Shown in pieces: positions 1 to 10,862 of a DNA stretch of 64,000 nt. The notes beneath the pieces were generated by a model. It did no database searches. It worked only from the letters and a program-made list of their open reading frames with translations, and was not told the origin of the DNA. The position numbers and the translations under genes are program-made. Source of the DNA: Fragilariopsis cylindrus CCMP1102 (taxonomy: Eukaryota > Bacillariophyta > Bacillariophyceae > Bacillariales > Bacillariaceae). The DNA lies in contig FMBT01000320.1 in NCBI GenBank assembly GCA_900095095.1, positions 186,001-250,000 on the forward strand, given 5' to 3'. Positions within the stretch are counted from its first letter, which is position 1; the number at the start of each line of letters is the position of its first letter.

Positions 1-160
1 ATTTTTTTTTCGCATTGAAGCAACTGATAAAAGATCCAAAAAGAACAAATAAATAATTAAGTAGTAACAAACATAGAATCTACATACATGCACAACGCAA
101 TTATCGTAAAACGTCTAGTCTGCAATAATGCCTCGTTTTGTCAATCATATCTGATGTCTA

Positions 161-180
161 CCTAGCTAGCTAGCTAGCTA
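161..180. repeat. GCTA microsatellite
   Basis: A short run of GCTA/CTAG units lies in intergenic DNA. It is self-complementary and could form a hairpin, but no function is visible. Confidence 0.8.
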
Positions 181-535
181 TTGGGTAGCTATAATAGTTG
201 AGGACGAAGTAAAAGGTGATATAGTCGAGATGACGAAACCATAATATAGTACAATTCAATAATGAGTCATTATATTGCAAAATATCTACTACTACTAGTA
301 TTGCCAACCCCAACCCCAACCCCTGAATGATATAGTTAGAAACGCTAGATTCATTATACCATGTGATGAGACTATACACATAGTGGCATCTATATAGTTA
401 GCTTTGATGATTGATTTGATTTGATCCTTCTATTCGATTGAATTATTCCTTCGATTCATTCATTCGTTCATTCTAAAGTGTGACTGAGGTTTCTAAAAAG
501 TCAAAGTGAAATAGTTGAGAAGAACTATCGGATAT

Positions 536-649
536 TTGTACTTGAAGTATCAAACGATCATTGATTGATTGGTTCATTCTTCTTCGACTCATCGACTCAA
601 TCGATTGATTCGGTTTGATTGATTCGATTAATACATACTTCAAGTACAA
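536..649. repeat. Inverted repeat with 15-bp perfect arms
   Basis: The left arm TTGTACTTGAAGTAT (536-550) is the exact reverse complement of the right arm at 635-649. The 84-base spacer is made of GATTGATT/AATCGATT-like words that also pair partly with one another. It could be a very short non-autonomous element or a hairpin. I see no clear target-site duplication. Confidence 0.7.
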
Positions 650-1097
650 TCAATCTCTATCATATTCGTGTCCTCAACTCAACACAATCACTTACGTACG
701 GTAGCATGGTAAAATACCGTAGCAATGATCATCGATTTTATGAATTTTTTACGCGCTGCTTTTTATCAAGAACGCCCCATAATAACTCCAATCGCACCCG
801 CAAGGCCATATATAACGTTACATACATTTAAGTATTTCTTTTTACATAGGAAAAAAATTAACCGTCAATACATTATAATAATATTATTATGCAATTAAAT
901 TTAAACTTGCCGCCAATATATATTTTTTTAAATCCATTTTCATCGGCTCATGCATATCATTATTGTTACTTTTCTTCTTACTTGGCTTTGTGTTGTGTTT
1001 GTCAAAATAAAAGACAACAGATGTCATCTCACAATCTCACATTCTTAACAAAATATAGCTCTTTCATATAAAAGTTCAACTTTTAAACACTACCATT

Positions 1098-2051
1098 ATG
1101 CCTCCTTTTGCGCCATTATCCCAAGATAATAATCACGCTACAATGATGAGCGTTGACAATAACAATAACAATAGCAATACCAATAACAGTCGTAGACGTG
1201 GTCGACGTCGTCGTCGTAGCACCAAATCTACCGCTACTACTACTACTACTACTACTGTGAAGCAGACTACTGCTACTGCTACTGCTACTGGCAGGAATAA
1301 TAATACTGATGTATCTGTGTCATCTTTATTATCCGTTTCACAAACAATTTTTAATCGATTATTAGATTTTAATCCATGCAATACTAATACTAATATTAGT
1401 AATAGTTCTACTACTACCACTACTACTACTGCCATTGCTGATGATGATCCTTGTAATACATCCTATTGTTTATGTTCAATAATGAATCCCTCGTCTGATA
1501 AATATTCGGCAGCAGCAGCAGCAGTCGATACAAGTCTAACAACAGTATTAGTAGAAGAACAACGTAATAATAATAATACAAGTTTAACAACAGTAGTACA
1601 ACCACGTAGTTATGGCAGTGAACTTTACAATGTTAATAATAGTAATAGTAATAGTAATAAACACCGTGGTAGTGGTCGACGACGACATCGTCGTCGTCCT
1701 CGTGTAATAATAGAAAACATGATCCCGGTTGAGGAGAGGAAGAAGAAGAAGCAGAGCAACAATAATAATAACTATAATAGTAATAACTATAACAATAATA
1801 GTAATCAAGTAGTAATAAAACAAAATCAAAATCAAAAACAAACAATATCATCAACACCAATCAATAATAAGAATAAAACAATGATGAAGATGAAGATGTT
1901 GTTGAAACGTATCAAGAAAAAGTCACCATCATTATTTTATAAAAAGAACAAGAATAACAATAACAATAACAATAACAATAACAACCAAGCTGCTGCTGCT
2001 GCTGATGCTACGTTAATGAACACAACATCACTGGACAACAGTAGTTGGTGA
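1098..2051 (+). CDS. Asn/Thr-rich hypothetical protein
   Basis: A single open frame of 317 codons from the first ATG after a stop-rich AT leader. I recognise no family. Most of it is low complexity: Asn runs near residues 21-30, 220-235 and 286-297, Thr/Ala tracts near 46-65, and two Arg-rich clusters (about 32-40 and 190-202, with RRRGRRRRR and GRRRHRRRRPR) that look like nucleic-acid-binding or nuclear-targeting segments. More ordinary sequence (SSLLSVSQTIFNRLLDF) sits near residues 76-92 and a Lys-rich stretch near 260-285. There is no signal peptide or membrane helix. The antisense frames are also partly open because of trinucleotide repeats, so coding status rests on the long uninterrupted frame and the Arg clusters. 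A repeat-expanded non-coding stretch is the alternative. Confidence 0.5.
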   Translation: MPPFAPLSQDNNHATMMSVDNNNNNSNTNNSRRRGRRRRRSTKSTATTTTTTTVKQTTATATATGRNNNTDVSVSSLLSVSQTIFNRLLDFNPCNTNTNISNSSTTTTTTTAIADDDPCNTSYCLCSIMNPSSDKYSAAAAAVDTSLTTVLVEEQRNNNNTSLTTVVQPRSYGSELYNVNNSNSNSNKHRGSGRRRHRRRPRVIIENMIPVEERKKKKQSNNNNNYNSNNYNNNSNQVVIKQNQNQKQTISSTPINNKNKTMMKMKMLLKRIKKKSPSLFYKKNKNNNNNNNNNNNQAAAAADATLMNTTSLDNSSW

Positions 2052-2455
2052 GGATAATAGTAAGAATAATAGAATAACAAAAGTTGGAGTAGAGTCGAGT
2101 CAATTGGTCATCACAAAATGTTTACTAGTTCTAGAGCTAGACTAGTCCTAGTAAGTTAGGTAGTTACTTGCTGCACGTAAAAATAAAAATAACTAATAGG
2201 TCCTAGGTTTGTTACAATAGTACTGCTTTTATTACATATATTGTAGCCTAGCCTAGTAGCTACCGTAGGATTTTTTTCTAAAATATTATATTAGTATCTA
2301 CCGTATTAAGAAAGGTGGGTTGTTTCACAAGATAATCCTAAAGTTTACTATTTCGCTTGAGAGCACAACTGCAAATAGAAAGAAATCATATTTATTATAA
2401 TACCAAACCAGTACTTAGCAGTTGGTATGAAACAATGGGCACTTCCCGATTCGTT
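2052..2455. other. Short convergent intergenic region
   Basis: The 3' ends of the Asn-rich gene and the ankyrin gene face each other here. The DNA is AT-rich with CTAG-rich words around 2130-2160 and 2250. I see no further gene. Confidence 0.5.
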
Positions 2456-3001
2456 CTAGAGTTCCTCTATGTTGCTGCTGGTTGCATCTGTAAGAAGACG
2501 AATCATTGCAGGATGCGAGTGTTTCTTGGCGTCGTCTAGAGGACTCTTTCCCTCCTTGTTGAGAATCTGCTTGTTGCGTGTCGTCAGCGGTAAGAGTAGT
2601 TTAGCTGCTTCCGGACGATTCCAAACAGCTGCATAATGGAGTGGAGTGTCGCCATCATTGTTTCCTGTTTCTAGGCATTCCAGTCGACGATCGACGCACA
2701 GTTGAATAACTCCTAAGTTGTTCTGGCGCACTGCTAGATGCAACACTGTTTGACCAAAATCATTTTGACGACAAAGGAAATCGTCGGACGCATATTTCAC
2801 GAAATCCACAATGTCGTCAAATGGAATAATGACTCCCTCAATAATCGGCCTTCCATAAACGGCGGTGTGAGCATCCGTCCATCCAATGACTGAGACTCGA
2901 GTCTCGTCAAGTTCGATGATGTCACCCCAGACAAGGGTGAACAAATAAGGACATAGTAGAAAGAGCAGAAACGTTTGGATTCTCTGCCTCATCATTTTCA
3001 T
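2456..3001 (-). CDS. Secreted ankyrin-repeat protein
   Basis: A 181-residue protein. The N-terminus carries a basic start (MKMMRQR) followed by a hydrophobic run (TFLLFLLCPYLFTLVWG), so a signal peptide of about 26 residues is likely. Ankyrin repeats follow: GQTVLHLAV near residue 85, DTPLHYAAVWNRPEAAKLLL near 119, and a weaker last repeat near 152 (KSPLDDAKKHSHPAMIRLL). Ankyrin repeats bind other proteins and have no enzymatic role. A luminal or extracellular ankyrin protein is unusual, since most are cytosolic. No intron is needed. ATG codons at residues 1, 3 and 4 make the exact start uncertain by a few residues. The partner and pathway are unknown. Confidence 0.75.
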   Translation of the reverse strand: MKMMRQRIQTFLLFLLCPYLFTLVWGDIIELDETRVSVIGWTDAHTAVYGRPIIEGVIIPFDDIVDFVKYASDDFLCRQNDFGQTVLHLAVRQNNLGVIQLCVDRRLECLETGNNDGDTPLHYAAVWNRPEAAKLLLPLTTRNKQILNKEGKSPLDDAKKHSHPAMIRLLTDATSSNIEEL

Positions 3002-3482
3002 GTTTCAAGTCGATACACTTTTCAGTGCGTTACATGTCTTGTTTCACTTCATCAGTGCATGTGTATTATGAGAATGTTATGTTGGGTGTACCGTACCGTA
3101 AGTACCAGCATATATTATAAGAGGATGTAAAAAAGTTATGTGATTTTTATTTCATTCTTTCACATTCTTTGAGCGCTGGCACAGGAGGGGGGGGGGGGAT
3201 CGCTTGTACAGTAGGAAAAAGAATGATAAAAGAAACAAAGATGATGATAAAAAACAAACGAGTAAGTTAGACGATTGACTAGCTTGATTAAAAGTTATCT
3301 TTAGGGGGATCGACTTTTAGGGGTAGTAAAAGAGGGTTTCGGTTTTTAGAGATAGAAAGAGAGAGGGTACAGTAGTTGGAAGTGAAAGCGAAATCCCCGT
3401 CCTATCTAGGAATTTGTTTAATAAAAATTAAATAGTAAAAATTAGGCACCTTCCTAATAATAGATATCACAATTATTACTGT
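3002..3482. other. Intergenic, with a 12-base G run
   Basis: This lies upstream of the ankyrin gene and downstream of the glycosyltransferase-like gene, both on the minus strand. It holds a G homopolymer at 3187-3198 and TACAGTA words near 3207 and 3367. No gene is seen. Confidence 0.5.
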
Positions 3483-5443
3483 TTATATTGGACATTGTTG
3501 TATAATATTAAATATACCACTATGAAATCCCCAACGTTTCATGATATCTTCGGAATGCTTTTCATGTAATTGTACACACTTCTTGGACCCATCATTACTA
3601 TTACTACTGGAGGATGATGATGATATACGAGATGCTAAATAAGCAAATCGACCCACACCCATTGTGATACATCGTGCATTGGATGCTATATATAAATCAA
3701 TAAATGTGGAATAATATCCTTCTAATAAATATACTAATTCTAATTCTGCTTGTTCTGCTTCTACATCTGCTTGTTCTGTAGTAGCAAGATGTGTTACTAC
3801 TGCATTATATCTACCAACTAATTTGTTACTATTGTTGTTACTGTTACTGTTACTATTGCTGTTGCTGCTGCTGTTATCGTTGTTATCGTTATTGTTATCA
3901 TCTATCATAGCTTTCACTAATTCCTGTGAGTCCGAAAAGAAATAGATTGGTACTGGTACTGGTAATTTTCGAATACTGCTAGTCATAGAAGAAGTAAGCC
4001 AATTGGAACATTGTACAGCATGATTCGCTGTACGTATTGCATTCTCTTTTTGATGTTTCCAATCCAATAATGACATACTACTACTAATTGTTGTATTTAC
4101 ATCTACATCTATATTCATGTCTATTATTCTTCGTTCTTTATCGAATAGATCATATTCCATTTCATGTGTGATTATATTATGATGTGCTGGATGACGGATA
4201 CGACAATGTATTGCATCATATACTATTAGTTTGTATAATTGATTTTCATTTTGATTTTCATTTTTTGAATCATTTTCATCATCCTCTTTTCTACTATTAT
4301 TATTATTATTAGTATGTTTTATTAAATTTAATTCTTGATAGGTGTTATCTAATCGATGTTGTAATTCAATACTGGGTTGAAAAAATAATCTCCAATAACT
4401 ACTAAATGGTATATATCCAGGTCCAGTAGTAGTAGTAGTAGTAGTAGTATTCGACTTATTATTATCAATATGATATGGTATCCGATCCAGACGGATATTA
4501 ATATGTCCCGATTGTCCAATTCTGACAATTTCATTTTTATCGAAGAACAGTCGTTTTCGATTACTTACTATAGTATCTAACTCTGATGATTCTTTTGTGT
4601 TAACTTTCCTTGCTTTTTCTTTTTTTCCAATTCTATTTTTTCTTTTCTTCTTCTTTTTACCAAAGACACTTTCATAATTTTGAATGACATTATAGGCGGT
4701 ATCTGTTTTATTTTGTAGTATTGGTACTGTCCAATTCCATGTACCTATATTGGATTTAATTCTTGATTCATTGTATCAATCGATGGTGGAATTAAAAATG
4801 TTTCTAATGGCATTGGTGAATCATAAAATACAATTAATAATAACAGTTTTCTATCGTAGGCAAACCAAAGTAATCTATTGATTTTCGTAAATCGCCCCGC
4901 TAATCCTTCACTATATTGATCGGAATAATGTATTAATATAGAGGGTGCGTTTGGATTTGTTAATAATTCGATATCTTTATATAATGTTCTTTGTTTGGTA
5001 TGCCATGTGATATAGTCAATGATCCAGTCGGGTAATACTACTTTTGAATAATTTATTGATGAGTGTGAATTTGAATTCGGACCATTATTTTTTTCATTAC
5101 TTGATGTTGTTGTCGTTAACGTCTCATTCGAACTATTGTAAAGGGAAGAAGATGACTCTACTACTGTTATTATGGGTATTGTTGGTGCATCAATCATCAT
5201 CGTCATCATCATCGTTACCGTTGTAGTAGTGATTTTGACTGAATGGTAAATATTTGATAAAGTAAAACCAATAATTATTGATACAAATACAATGATGACA
5301 ATCGTATTCCTAGTACACCGACGACCCATCATCGTACTTGTACTTGTACTTGTATCATTTGCTTTTTCCTTGATCACTTTTTGTTTTTGTTTTATTTGTC
5401 TCATCTCTCGTGGCGTGCGATCTGTCAATCCGTGTCGACTCAT
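3483..5443 (-). CDS. Type II membrane glycosyltransferase-like protein with one frame break
   Basis: Two minus-strand frames make one gene. The first (5443 to about 4778) has a cytoplasmic head, one membrane helix near residues 46-65 (NTIVIIVFVSIIIGFTLSNI), a Ser/Thr-rich stem and a conserved block (QYSEGLAGRFTKINRLLWFA, then PMPLETFLIPP). The second frame resumes with NWTVP at 4722-4736 and runs without a stop to 3483, ending with a block FIDLYIASNARCITMGVGR and a late Cys/His. These blocks resemble diatom O-/alpha-fucosyltransferase-like Golgi proteins, in which the PP...NWTVP segment is continuous. Between 4737 and 4778 the frame changes, equivalent to one base lost or two gained, and no GT-AG intron fits. 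It may be a recent pseudogene, an allelic indel or an assembly error. Donor and acceptor sugars are unknown. Confidence 0.6.
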
Positions 5444-5495
5444 TATTGTAATGCTTGTTGTTGGTTGTTGCGCGAAAATGAAAGTGTTCTTGTTA

Positions 5496-5702
5496 CTTCC
5501 TCCGGTCAGAGCTTATTGAATGCGCGCTATCGGTTGAAAATTTCCTGCATTTTCGGATCGGCTATCGCTTGAAAATTCAGACGCGCTAAAGCACGGAGAG
5601 TGAATCGAAAACTTTCAAAATCTCTTTTTATTTTTTTAATTTCCTGTTGATTGGAAATTTTCACCCGATAGCGCGCGGTCAATAAGCTCTGACTGGAGGA
5701 AG
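5496..5702. mobile_element. Stowaway-like MITE (Tc1/mariner type)
   Basis: A 207-bp element with about 50-bp terminal inverted repeats. The left end reads CTTCCTCCGGTCAGAGCTTA and the right end, in reverse complement, CTTCCTCCAGTCAGAGCTTA, with about four mismatches over 50 bases. Both ends are flanked by TA (5494-5495 and 5703-5704), the Tc1/mariner target duplication, and the CTTCCTCCG ends recall plant Stowaway elements. There is no coding capacity, so it would need a transposase from elsewhere. It starts 53 bp upstream of the ATG of the glycosyltransferase-like gene (ATG at 5443, minus strand), inside its promoter or 5' UTR. Confidence 0.8.
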
Positions 5703-5704
5703 TA

Positions 5705-6779
5705 ATTAAAGGGAATAAAAAAATGGTGGATTTGGTGTGCGCGAAATGGTGGATAATAGTGGTGGATTTAAGGCACCACCGAGTTCAGTTGGGTACTTGT
5801 ACGGTATTTTTTAGTTCTTTGTCTTTGCTCAATAATGATTCACTAGTTCAACTAGCGTAGGGGCTATTGTATTATTTAGACTTAGCGAGCTAGTAGTGTT
5901 TCAATTATTTGGATTTCGCGAGTACAGTTGCAGCCGCTACCTACTTAAGGCACTTCATTGAATCAATCCTCTTGACGCTACTAAGAATCTTCTCTTGTTA
6001 TGTAGTAGCGTCTTCTCTTGTTTAGTAGTAGCGTCTTCTCTTGTTGTATTATACACTGTGATCCTTTTTCATATTACGATACATACACTCAACTAAACGT
6101 GTCTACTATTAGTGTGATGTCGATGTCGATGTAGTGGCGGTGGCGGTGGCGTATAATAAAGATATTGTATGATGTCAAATATTATGTAAGTGTAATACGA
6201 TCCAAGAATATAGACGACACAATAAACACGGAGGCAACAGAATGAAGCGACGATATATTTGTGGTGATATTTAATCTTTAAACAAATGTATGGGGTGATC
6301 GAATGAAAAGATGACTCGACTGGTCGAACCATCCCCTTATACTGATCGGAAACTATTTGATTTGCCACTTATATTTGGCATAATAACAAAGTACTGTACA
6401 ATAAATAATATTGACTTACTATTAATATAGGAGCACACTTAGATAGATAGATAGATAGGTATATAGATATAATATTATAGCATGCATTTAAGTAAATAAA
6501 TAACAATGTAAGTAAAATGGTGTGTAATAATTTAAGTAAATCCTTATATAATGTATATCGAATCGAATGTAGGTCTTGTCTGCATAGCGTAGTCGCCATC
6601 CTTCTCGTTATTGTTCCGATGTCGTTTATAGTGATTGATCAATTTGAATGTCTAGTATGTATATGAACCTCTGCCTCTGCATCCATCTTTTCAGCAGATG
6701 AGCGAAATGATCGCTCTCTATGACGACTTGAAAAAGATTCCGCAGATCCACCTTCTAGCATTTTTCTTTGTTTGGTCTA
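5705..6779. other. Intergenic, no gene seen
   Basis: AT-rich DNA with three spaced GTAGCGTCTTCTCTTGTT-like copies near 5980-6050, a GATA run near 6440, and TACTGTA at 6392-6398. Small open frames here lack composition or motifs that would support them. Confidence 0.5.
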
Positions 6780-7304
6780 TTATCCTCCTTCGAATGGAAT
6801 AACCTGTTCTCCTGGTATGTATCCTTTAACTTCATCATCCATATTCATATTAGAAGGACGTTCTGCATCTTCTGTTAAATAACCTTTTTCTGTTTGATCC
6901 CATGATGCTTTAAATTCGCAAGACATAATAACATCATACGAAGATCTTCCTGTTCTTTTTGCTGTGCCAGCTACTGTTCCCATCCATCTGCAGTGTGTAG
7001 CAGCTGCTTTAGCTGCGGTTGCTTGGGACTGCTGTTCTTGTTGTAGCTTTTGCACTTTCTTCACTACAGGTACTTGCCGTTGTTCTTGTCTGGTAATAGC
7101 AGTGATAGGGGTGGTGATCATATGATTTCGTTCCTCCATCAACGCACGAACTAAGGATGTGTTACGTTTCTTCGTGTAGTACTTGTTACCTTTATTCTTG
7201 GGTACAGCAACTCCGGTAGTAAGACTATCACTACCACTTCTTGAAGAGCTTGAACACGACTTCTTCCCCTTCCTTGAGAGAGCATTGGCTGGTGTCATTG
7301 TCAT
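6780..7304 (-). CDS. Basic hypothetical protein
   Basis: A 174-residue frame with no recognised family. The N-terminal half is Lys/Ser-rich (SRKGKKSCSSSSRSGS, then NKGNKYYTKKR). The middle is Gln/Ala-rich and probably helical (VQKLQQEQQSQATAAKAAA, about residues 85-105). The C-terminal 60 residues look like ordinary folded sequence (DVIMSCEFKASWDQTEKGYL) and end in an acidic to neutral tail (EVKGYIPGEQVIPFEGG). There is no signal peptide or membrane helix. The basic N-terminus could direct it to the nucleus. Balanced composition outside the repeats makes it more credible than neighbouring short frames. Confidence 0.6.
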   Translation of the reverse strand: MTMTPANALSRKGKKSCSSSSRSGSDSLTTGVAVPKNKGNKYYTKKRNTSLVRALMEERNHMITTPITAITRQEQRQVPVVKKVQKLQQEQQSQATAAKAAATHCRWMGTVAGTAKRTGRSSYDVIMSCEFKASWDQTEKGYLTEDAERPSNMNMDDEVKGYIPGEQVIPFEGG

Positions 7305-8431
7305 GATGATATTGTAGCTGGTGACGAGGAAGAGATGTATAATGTGTTCTTAATTTTTGTGTTGCTGTTCTGTTCTATTGACGTTTTATCAATACTTAAC
7401 TTACTTTTGAAAGGAAAAAAACTCCATTATGAGGCAATGTGATGGGTGAAGTTGGTGGGGGGAAATTAAACAAAGAAAGCAACAGATCTGAAACGTTTAT
7501 GTAGGGTCCTAATAATATAGATGTAAGTCATACCACCACCAACTTTGAAGAACAAAAGTGGTTCTTAAGTAAATTCTTTATCGCTCAACTACTAATTACG
7601 CGAAACTGAGCTCTATTCGCGAACCTACTAATTGTAATTGTGAACCTAACAAGAAATCGTGGATACTCATTTGGATCCATCAGTGTACCATAAGTAGTTC
7701 TTCACAACTTACAGTACTTGAAGATCAATAGTGATTCTGCAGTAAAATATCTATCGCTAAAATAATATGGACGCGAAAAGAGGGTTCTTTAATAGTCGTC
7801 GATATTGGTCTGTTAATAATAATAGTTCAACAAGAGGTCAAGAACCTTAAATATATTCATGAATTATGATGCGAAGAACATGACGAAAACACTTGGAATT
7901 AATGATGTCGTACCGGAATTTTCAAGTTCCGCGCGACCAAAAAAAAAAGCTAGAATACTACAGAACAGCTTGCTACGATCCACTTCAGTAAGTTTTCTTC
8001 CTCTTGCTTCAGTTTTGAGAACTGAGGTATTGGGTGCTCAGAAAAATAGCGAGTTTGACATTCACGTGGTTGTGCCGGGTTTCGGGTTACTCTACTCTGC
8101 GCTGATGGCAGTGTACATACAATAGAGCAGAAGAATGTAAATCCAGTTTCCTCCATTTCCATTTCTGAATCACGATCACACGAATAGGACAAGAACACGG
8201 CGAGCGAAGGGATTTTGAACATTAATTCCAGAGGGAAAAAACGAATACAGTACGCTTGATTGATTCGATTCTAAAGAGTGTCATGATATATCTTAAAGGT
8301 CGATAATATTAAATAGATTATTTGAACAAAAAGTCTATCGGATTTGATAGGCTGTCTTTTCAATAAGTGAGTTAGTTGTAATATTGGACTCGATCCTCTG
8401 GCTCTTGGTGTCAGAAATCTTAGTTGTCTTT
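7305..8431. other. Intergenic, no supported gene
   Basis: Two overlapping antisense frames (about 7859-8222) are open, but neither shows family motifs, so I leave them out. TACAGTAC lies near 7711 and 8252. Confidence 0.45.
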
Positions 8432-8996
8432 CTTCTCTGGCAAAGATAAGTCACGGCGCGGTGGATCATTATTTATCTGTATTGTATTTGTTCCGGTGGT
8501 TAACGGGGCTTTACTTCACGGGAAGTTTCTTATATTTGTTGTATACGCTGATTTATCCGATCGATCGAATCCAGTCTAGCTAAAAACAAAGGCACGTAAA
8601 TATCGTAAGGGAGGTGGATCGCATCTGCGACTTTAATGGATGTTTTGTGCCCACTTTGAGCGAGATTGGTCGCATTATTTGCTAATGTTATCTATGTATG
8701 ATTCGTGACGTTGGCGTCGGCGTCTATCTTTAAAAAGCGGATTGCTGATGTCAATTTTTCTTCCGGGTAATTCATGGTAATTTAGATAATTTACGGTGTG
8801 GTTCGTTTGTTGTAGCTAATGCTATCGGATAGATATCTAAGCTGGTTGATCCTGTGACTTGACCTATGCGATGTTTCTGTACGGTACATATGACAGTTTT
8901 ATTCGTTATACCACTTATTATGTGTGTATCATTCTGAATGATAAGTGATGATGACCGCACTTGATCTTTGTATGACATGATCCCATACAATGGCAA
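8432..8996 (-). pseudogene. Decayed copies of an unknown gene family (copies A and B)
   Basis: The minus strand carries a short head, MNYPEEKLTSAIRFLK (ATG at 8775), and further on a tail DPPRRDLSLPEKK (8432-8467). These match the head MDHSAEKLSAALRILK (ATG at 11112) and tail DPHRELSLPEKIL (10863-10895) found 2.4 kb away. A third tail, EPHRKLSKLP then stop, ends at 8774 and belongs to a frame beginning at 8996. Its TGA overlaps the ATG of the next head. Between head and tail the frame is interrupted, so these look like fragments or unrecognised exons rather than intact genes. The family is not recognised. Confidence 0.4.
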
Positions 8997-9707
8997 GTGA
9001 TATCTGTGGTTCTATTCTCTCTTCATCTAGACAGGCAGTACTAGTATACGACTCTCTATTATATTTGTCTCTTTTTTCTTTTCTTCTTTGCTGATGTTGT
9101 TTTCGCTATTTTCGTTACCACCAATTATTTGATTAGAAGTCATTTCCATTTTACTACCATTCTATATTCGTGCATAGCATCAAGGTGTTATATCATATCA
9201 TGCATTTGTATGGACAATATAATGAGCGATTGATTTGGTCGTTTTTCTTTTCTCCTCATTTAGGGTTCTCGTCGATGTTCTCCATTTTCCGTGACTTCAA
9301 GTGATGTCTCAAAAATGATACAACGTGTCCACTGATGTACGCCTTTAGCGCGATCCGAAAGTGACTTTACGCGAACAATTTAGAGATTAGCTCAGAAGAA
9401 AATGATAGAGAGAAAATTAAATCACACTTCATAGCGAACATTGCCGCCGACGCGACGTGACTAAATCATACTTCATAGCGAACGAACATTGCCGTTCCGT
9501 ATACGTTATTCGTCGAGCGAAGTAATCCATCCTGCTTATTTATTCATGCTTCAAAAACATCATCGCAACATATTATACTGTAACCTCATAAGCTTATATA
9601 AACATCCCTACTGTAAACGTAGAACAAATATTAGATAAAACGCATTCCTTCTTTTCGCGGGAATCATAATATATTCATAAATCAAATACAATAAAGGATT
9701 ATACAAA
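8997..9707. other. Intergenic with near-direct repeat
   Basis: No gene is supported. Around 9425-9500 the phrase CACTTCATAGCGAAC...ATTGCCG occurs twice in slightly altered form. The last 100 bases are the presumed promoter of the gene at 9708. Confidence 0.45.
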
Positions 9708-10283
9708 ATGACGTATAGTATAGTCAAGAAACAACTACGAGTCGTAAAAAAGCGAAAACATCAAAATAAAAGCAAACGTAGTTCAGCTCTTACACCACAA
9801 TTAAACAGAAGAGGCGTTTCAGTTTCGACGAATGTTACTACTATTTATTGGGACGAAGACGATGACAACGATGATGATCATCATGACGAAAAATATAATA
9901 GCATAATTCGACTACAGATTGATGATGATGAAGGAAACGACAGTATTACGGAAGGAATAGATCGTCGTCACTCTGTTCAAATCAGTAATAGTTGCAACAA
10001 TAATAATAGCAGCAGCTGCCGTAATAGTCGACGGTACAAACGACGAAACTTCAAGACTTCAAATATGCTTTTGAAGGATGTTCGAGAGATTTTTAAACAA
10101 CATAATATATATCCACAACAGAGTTATGATAACTATCCACAACAACACAGCAGCGCCACCAGTAATAATACCAATAAGACTGGAAAGGCTAAACATCAAC
10201 TACTGACAAAGCAACTAATAGCAACAGATTCTTTGAAAGAAACAATGAGACTGATAAAGGATCTCAAATTGGTCAATACTTAG
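9708..10283 (+). CDS. Small charged hypothetical protein
   Basis: A 191-residue frame with no recognised family. It begins with a very basic head (VKKQLRVVKKRKHQNKSKRS), continues into an acidic block (DEDDDNDDDHHDE, about residues 49-61), then a Ser/Asn stretch, a second basic patch (SRRYKRRNFK, about 105-115) and a helical-looking segment (MLLKDVREIFKQHNIYPQQ). It ends with LIATDSLKETMRLIKDLKL, also helical. Alternating basic and acidic blocks suggest a nuclear protein. No intron, signal peptide or membrane helix is visible. The ATG is the first in the frame and is preceded by AAAA. Confidence 0.6.
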   Translation: MTYSIVKKQLRVVKKRKHQNKSKRSSALTPQLNRRGVSVSTNVTTIYWDEDDDNDDDHHDEKYNSIIRLQIDDDEGNDSITEGIDRRHSVQISNSCNNNNSSSCRNSRRYKRRNFKTSNMLLKDVREIFKQHNIYPQQSYDNYPQQHSSATSNNTNKTGKAKHQLLTKQLIATDSLKETMRLIKDLKLVNT

Positions 10284-10862
10284 TCGTAATTCGACGAAAT
10301 AAGAATGATTCGATTCATTCAAATTTTGATTCTATAATAGATATAAATTTTAGGTAAACAATTGTATGTGTGTTGATGCATGTTGTGGGAAGGGATTTAA
10401 ACTAAAGGAATAATAACAGATAATACATAATATGGAATACTTTAACTAGGAACATAGATAATATAAAGTATAAGTGCTTACTAGTAGTTTCTAGTCTCGT
10501 GTGCGATGATCGAATCGTAACCGCAGATATAATTTCGTTACAAAAAGAAAAATAGTGAAGATAGCATGTGAGAGGCATTACTCTGTTGCATTTGTACATC
10601 TTTCCAAACGATGTTTGATTAAATATCATATATGTCATCATTTAAGGATGAATTATTTGCCTCTATTTGTGCACTGATTGAAGGATCATCATTTCCACCA
10701 GTATTTCTAATTATATTACGCATATCAATAGATATGAGTTCGCAAAATTTCTGTCGACACGCTGCATATGAGTTCTTAATTGCTTCTTATATAGATTACG
10801 TTCATGTTGTTGTTGTTTTCGTTTTCGTGACCACCTCGATCATCTTTAATCAATCATAATAT
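10284..10862. other. Gene-poor stretch, possible stray exon
   Basis: On the minus strand a frame near 10635-10790 reads NSYAACRQKFCELISIDMRN and continues to IRNTGGNDDPSISAQIEANN before a stop. Its composition looks protein-like. It lies downstream of copy C of the decayed family and could be a 3' exon of the same gene. I could not fix its splice sites. Confidence 0.25.

Larger units (their letters stand above)
1..1097. other. Intergenic, no gene seen
   Basis: AT-rich DNA with no convincing coding frame. It holds GATTC/GATTG-type degenerate repeats (about 410-470 and 555-630) and a perfect 15-bp inverted repeat at 536-550 and 635-649. The last part is presumably the promoter of the Asn-rich gene that starts at 1098. 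Confidence 0.6.

Noticed and set aside
6290-6370. A possible tRNA on the minus strand, because GGTTCGACC resembles a B box
   Set aside because: No A box, acceptor stem or anticodon arm of the right spacing can be found upstream of it.
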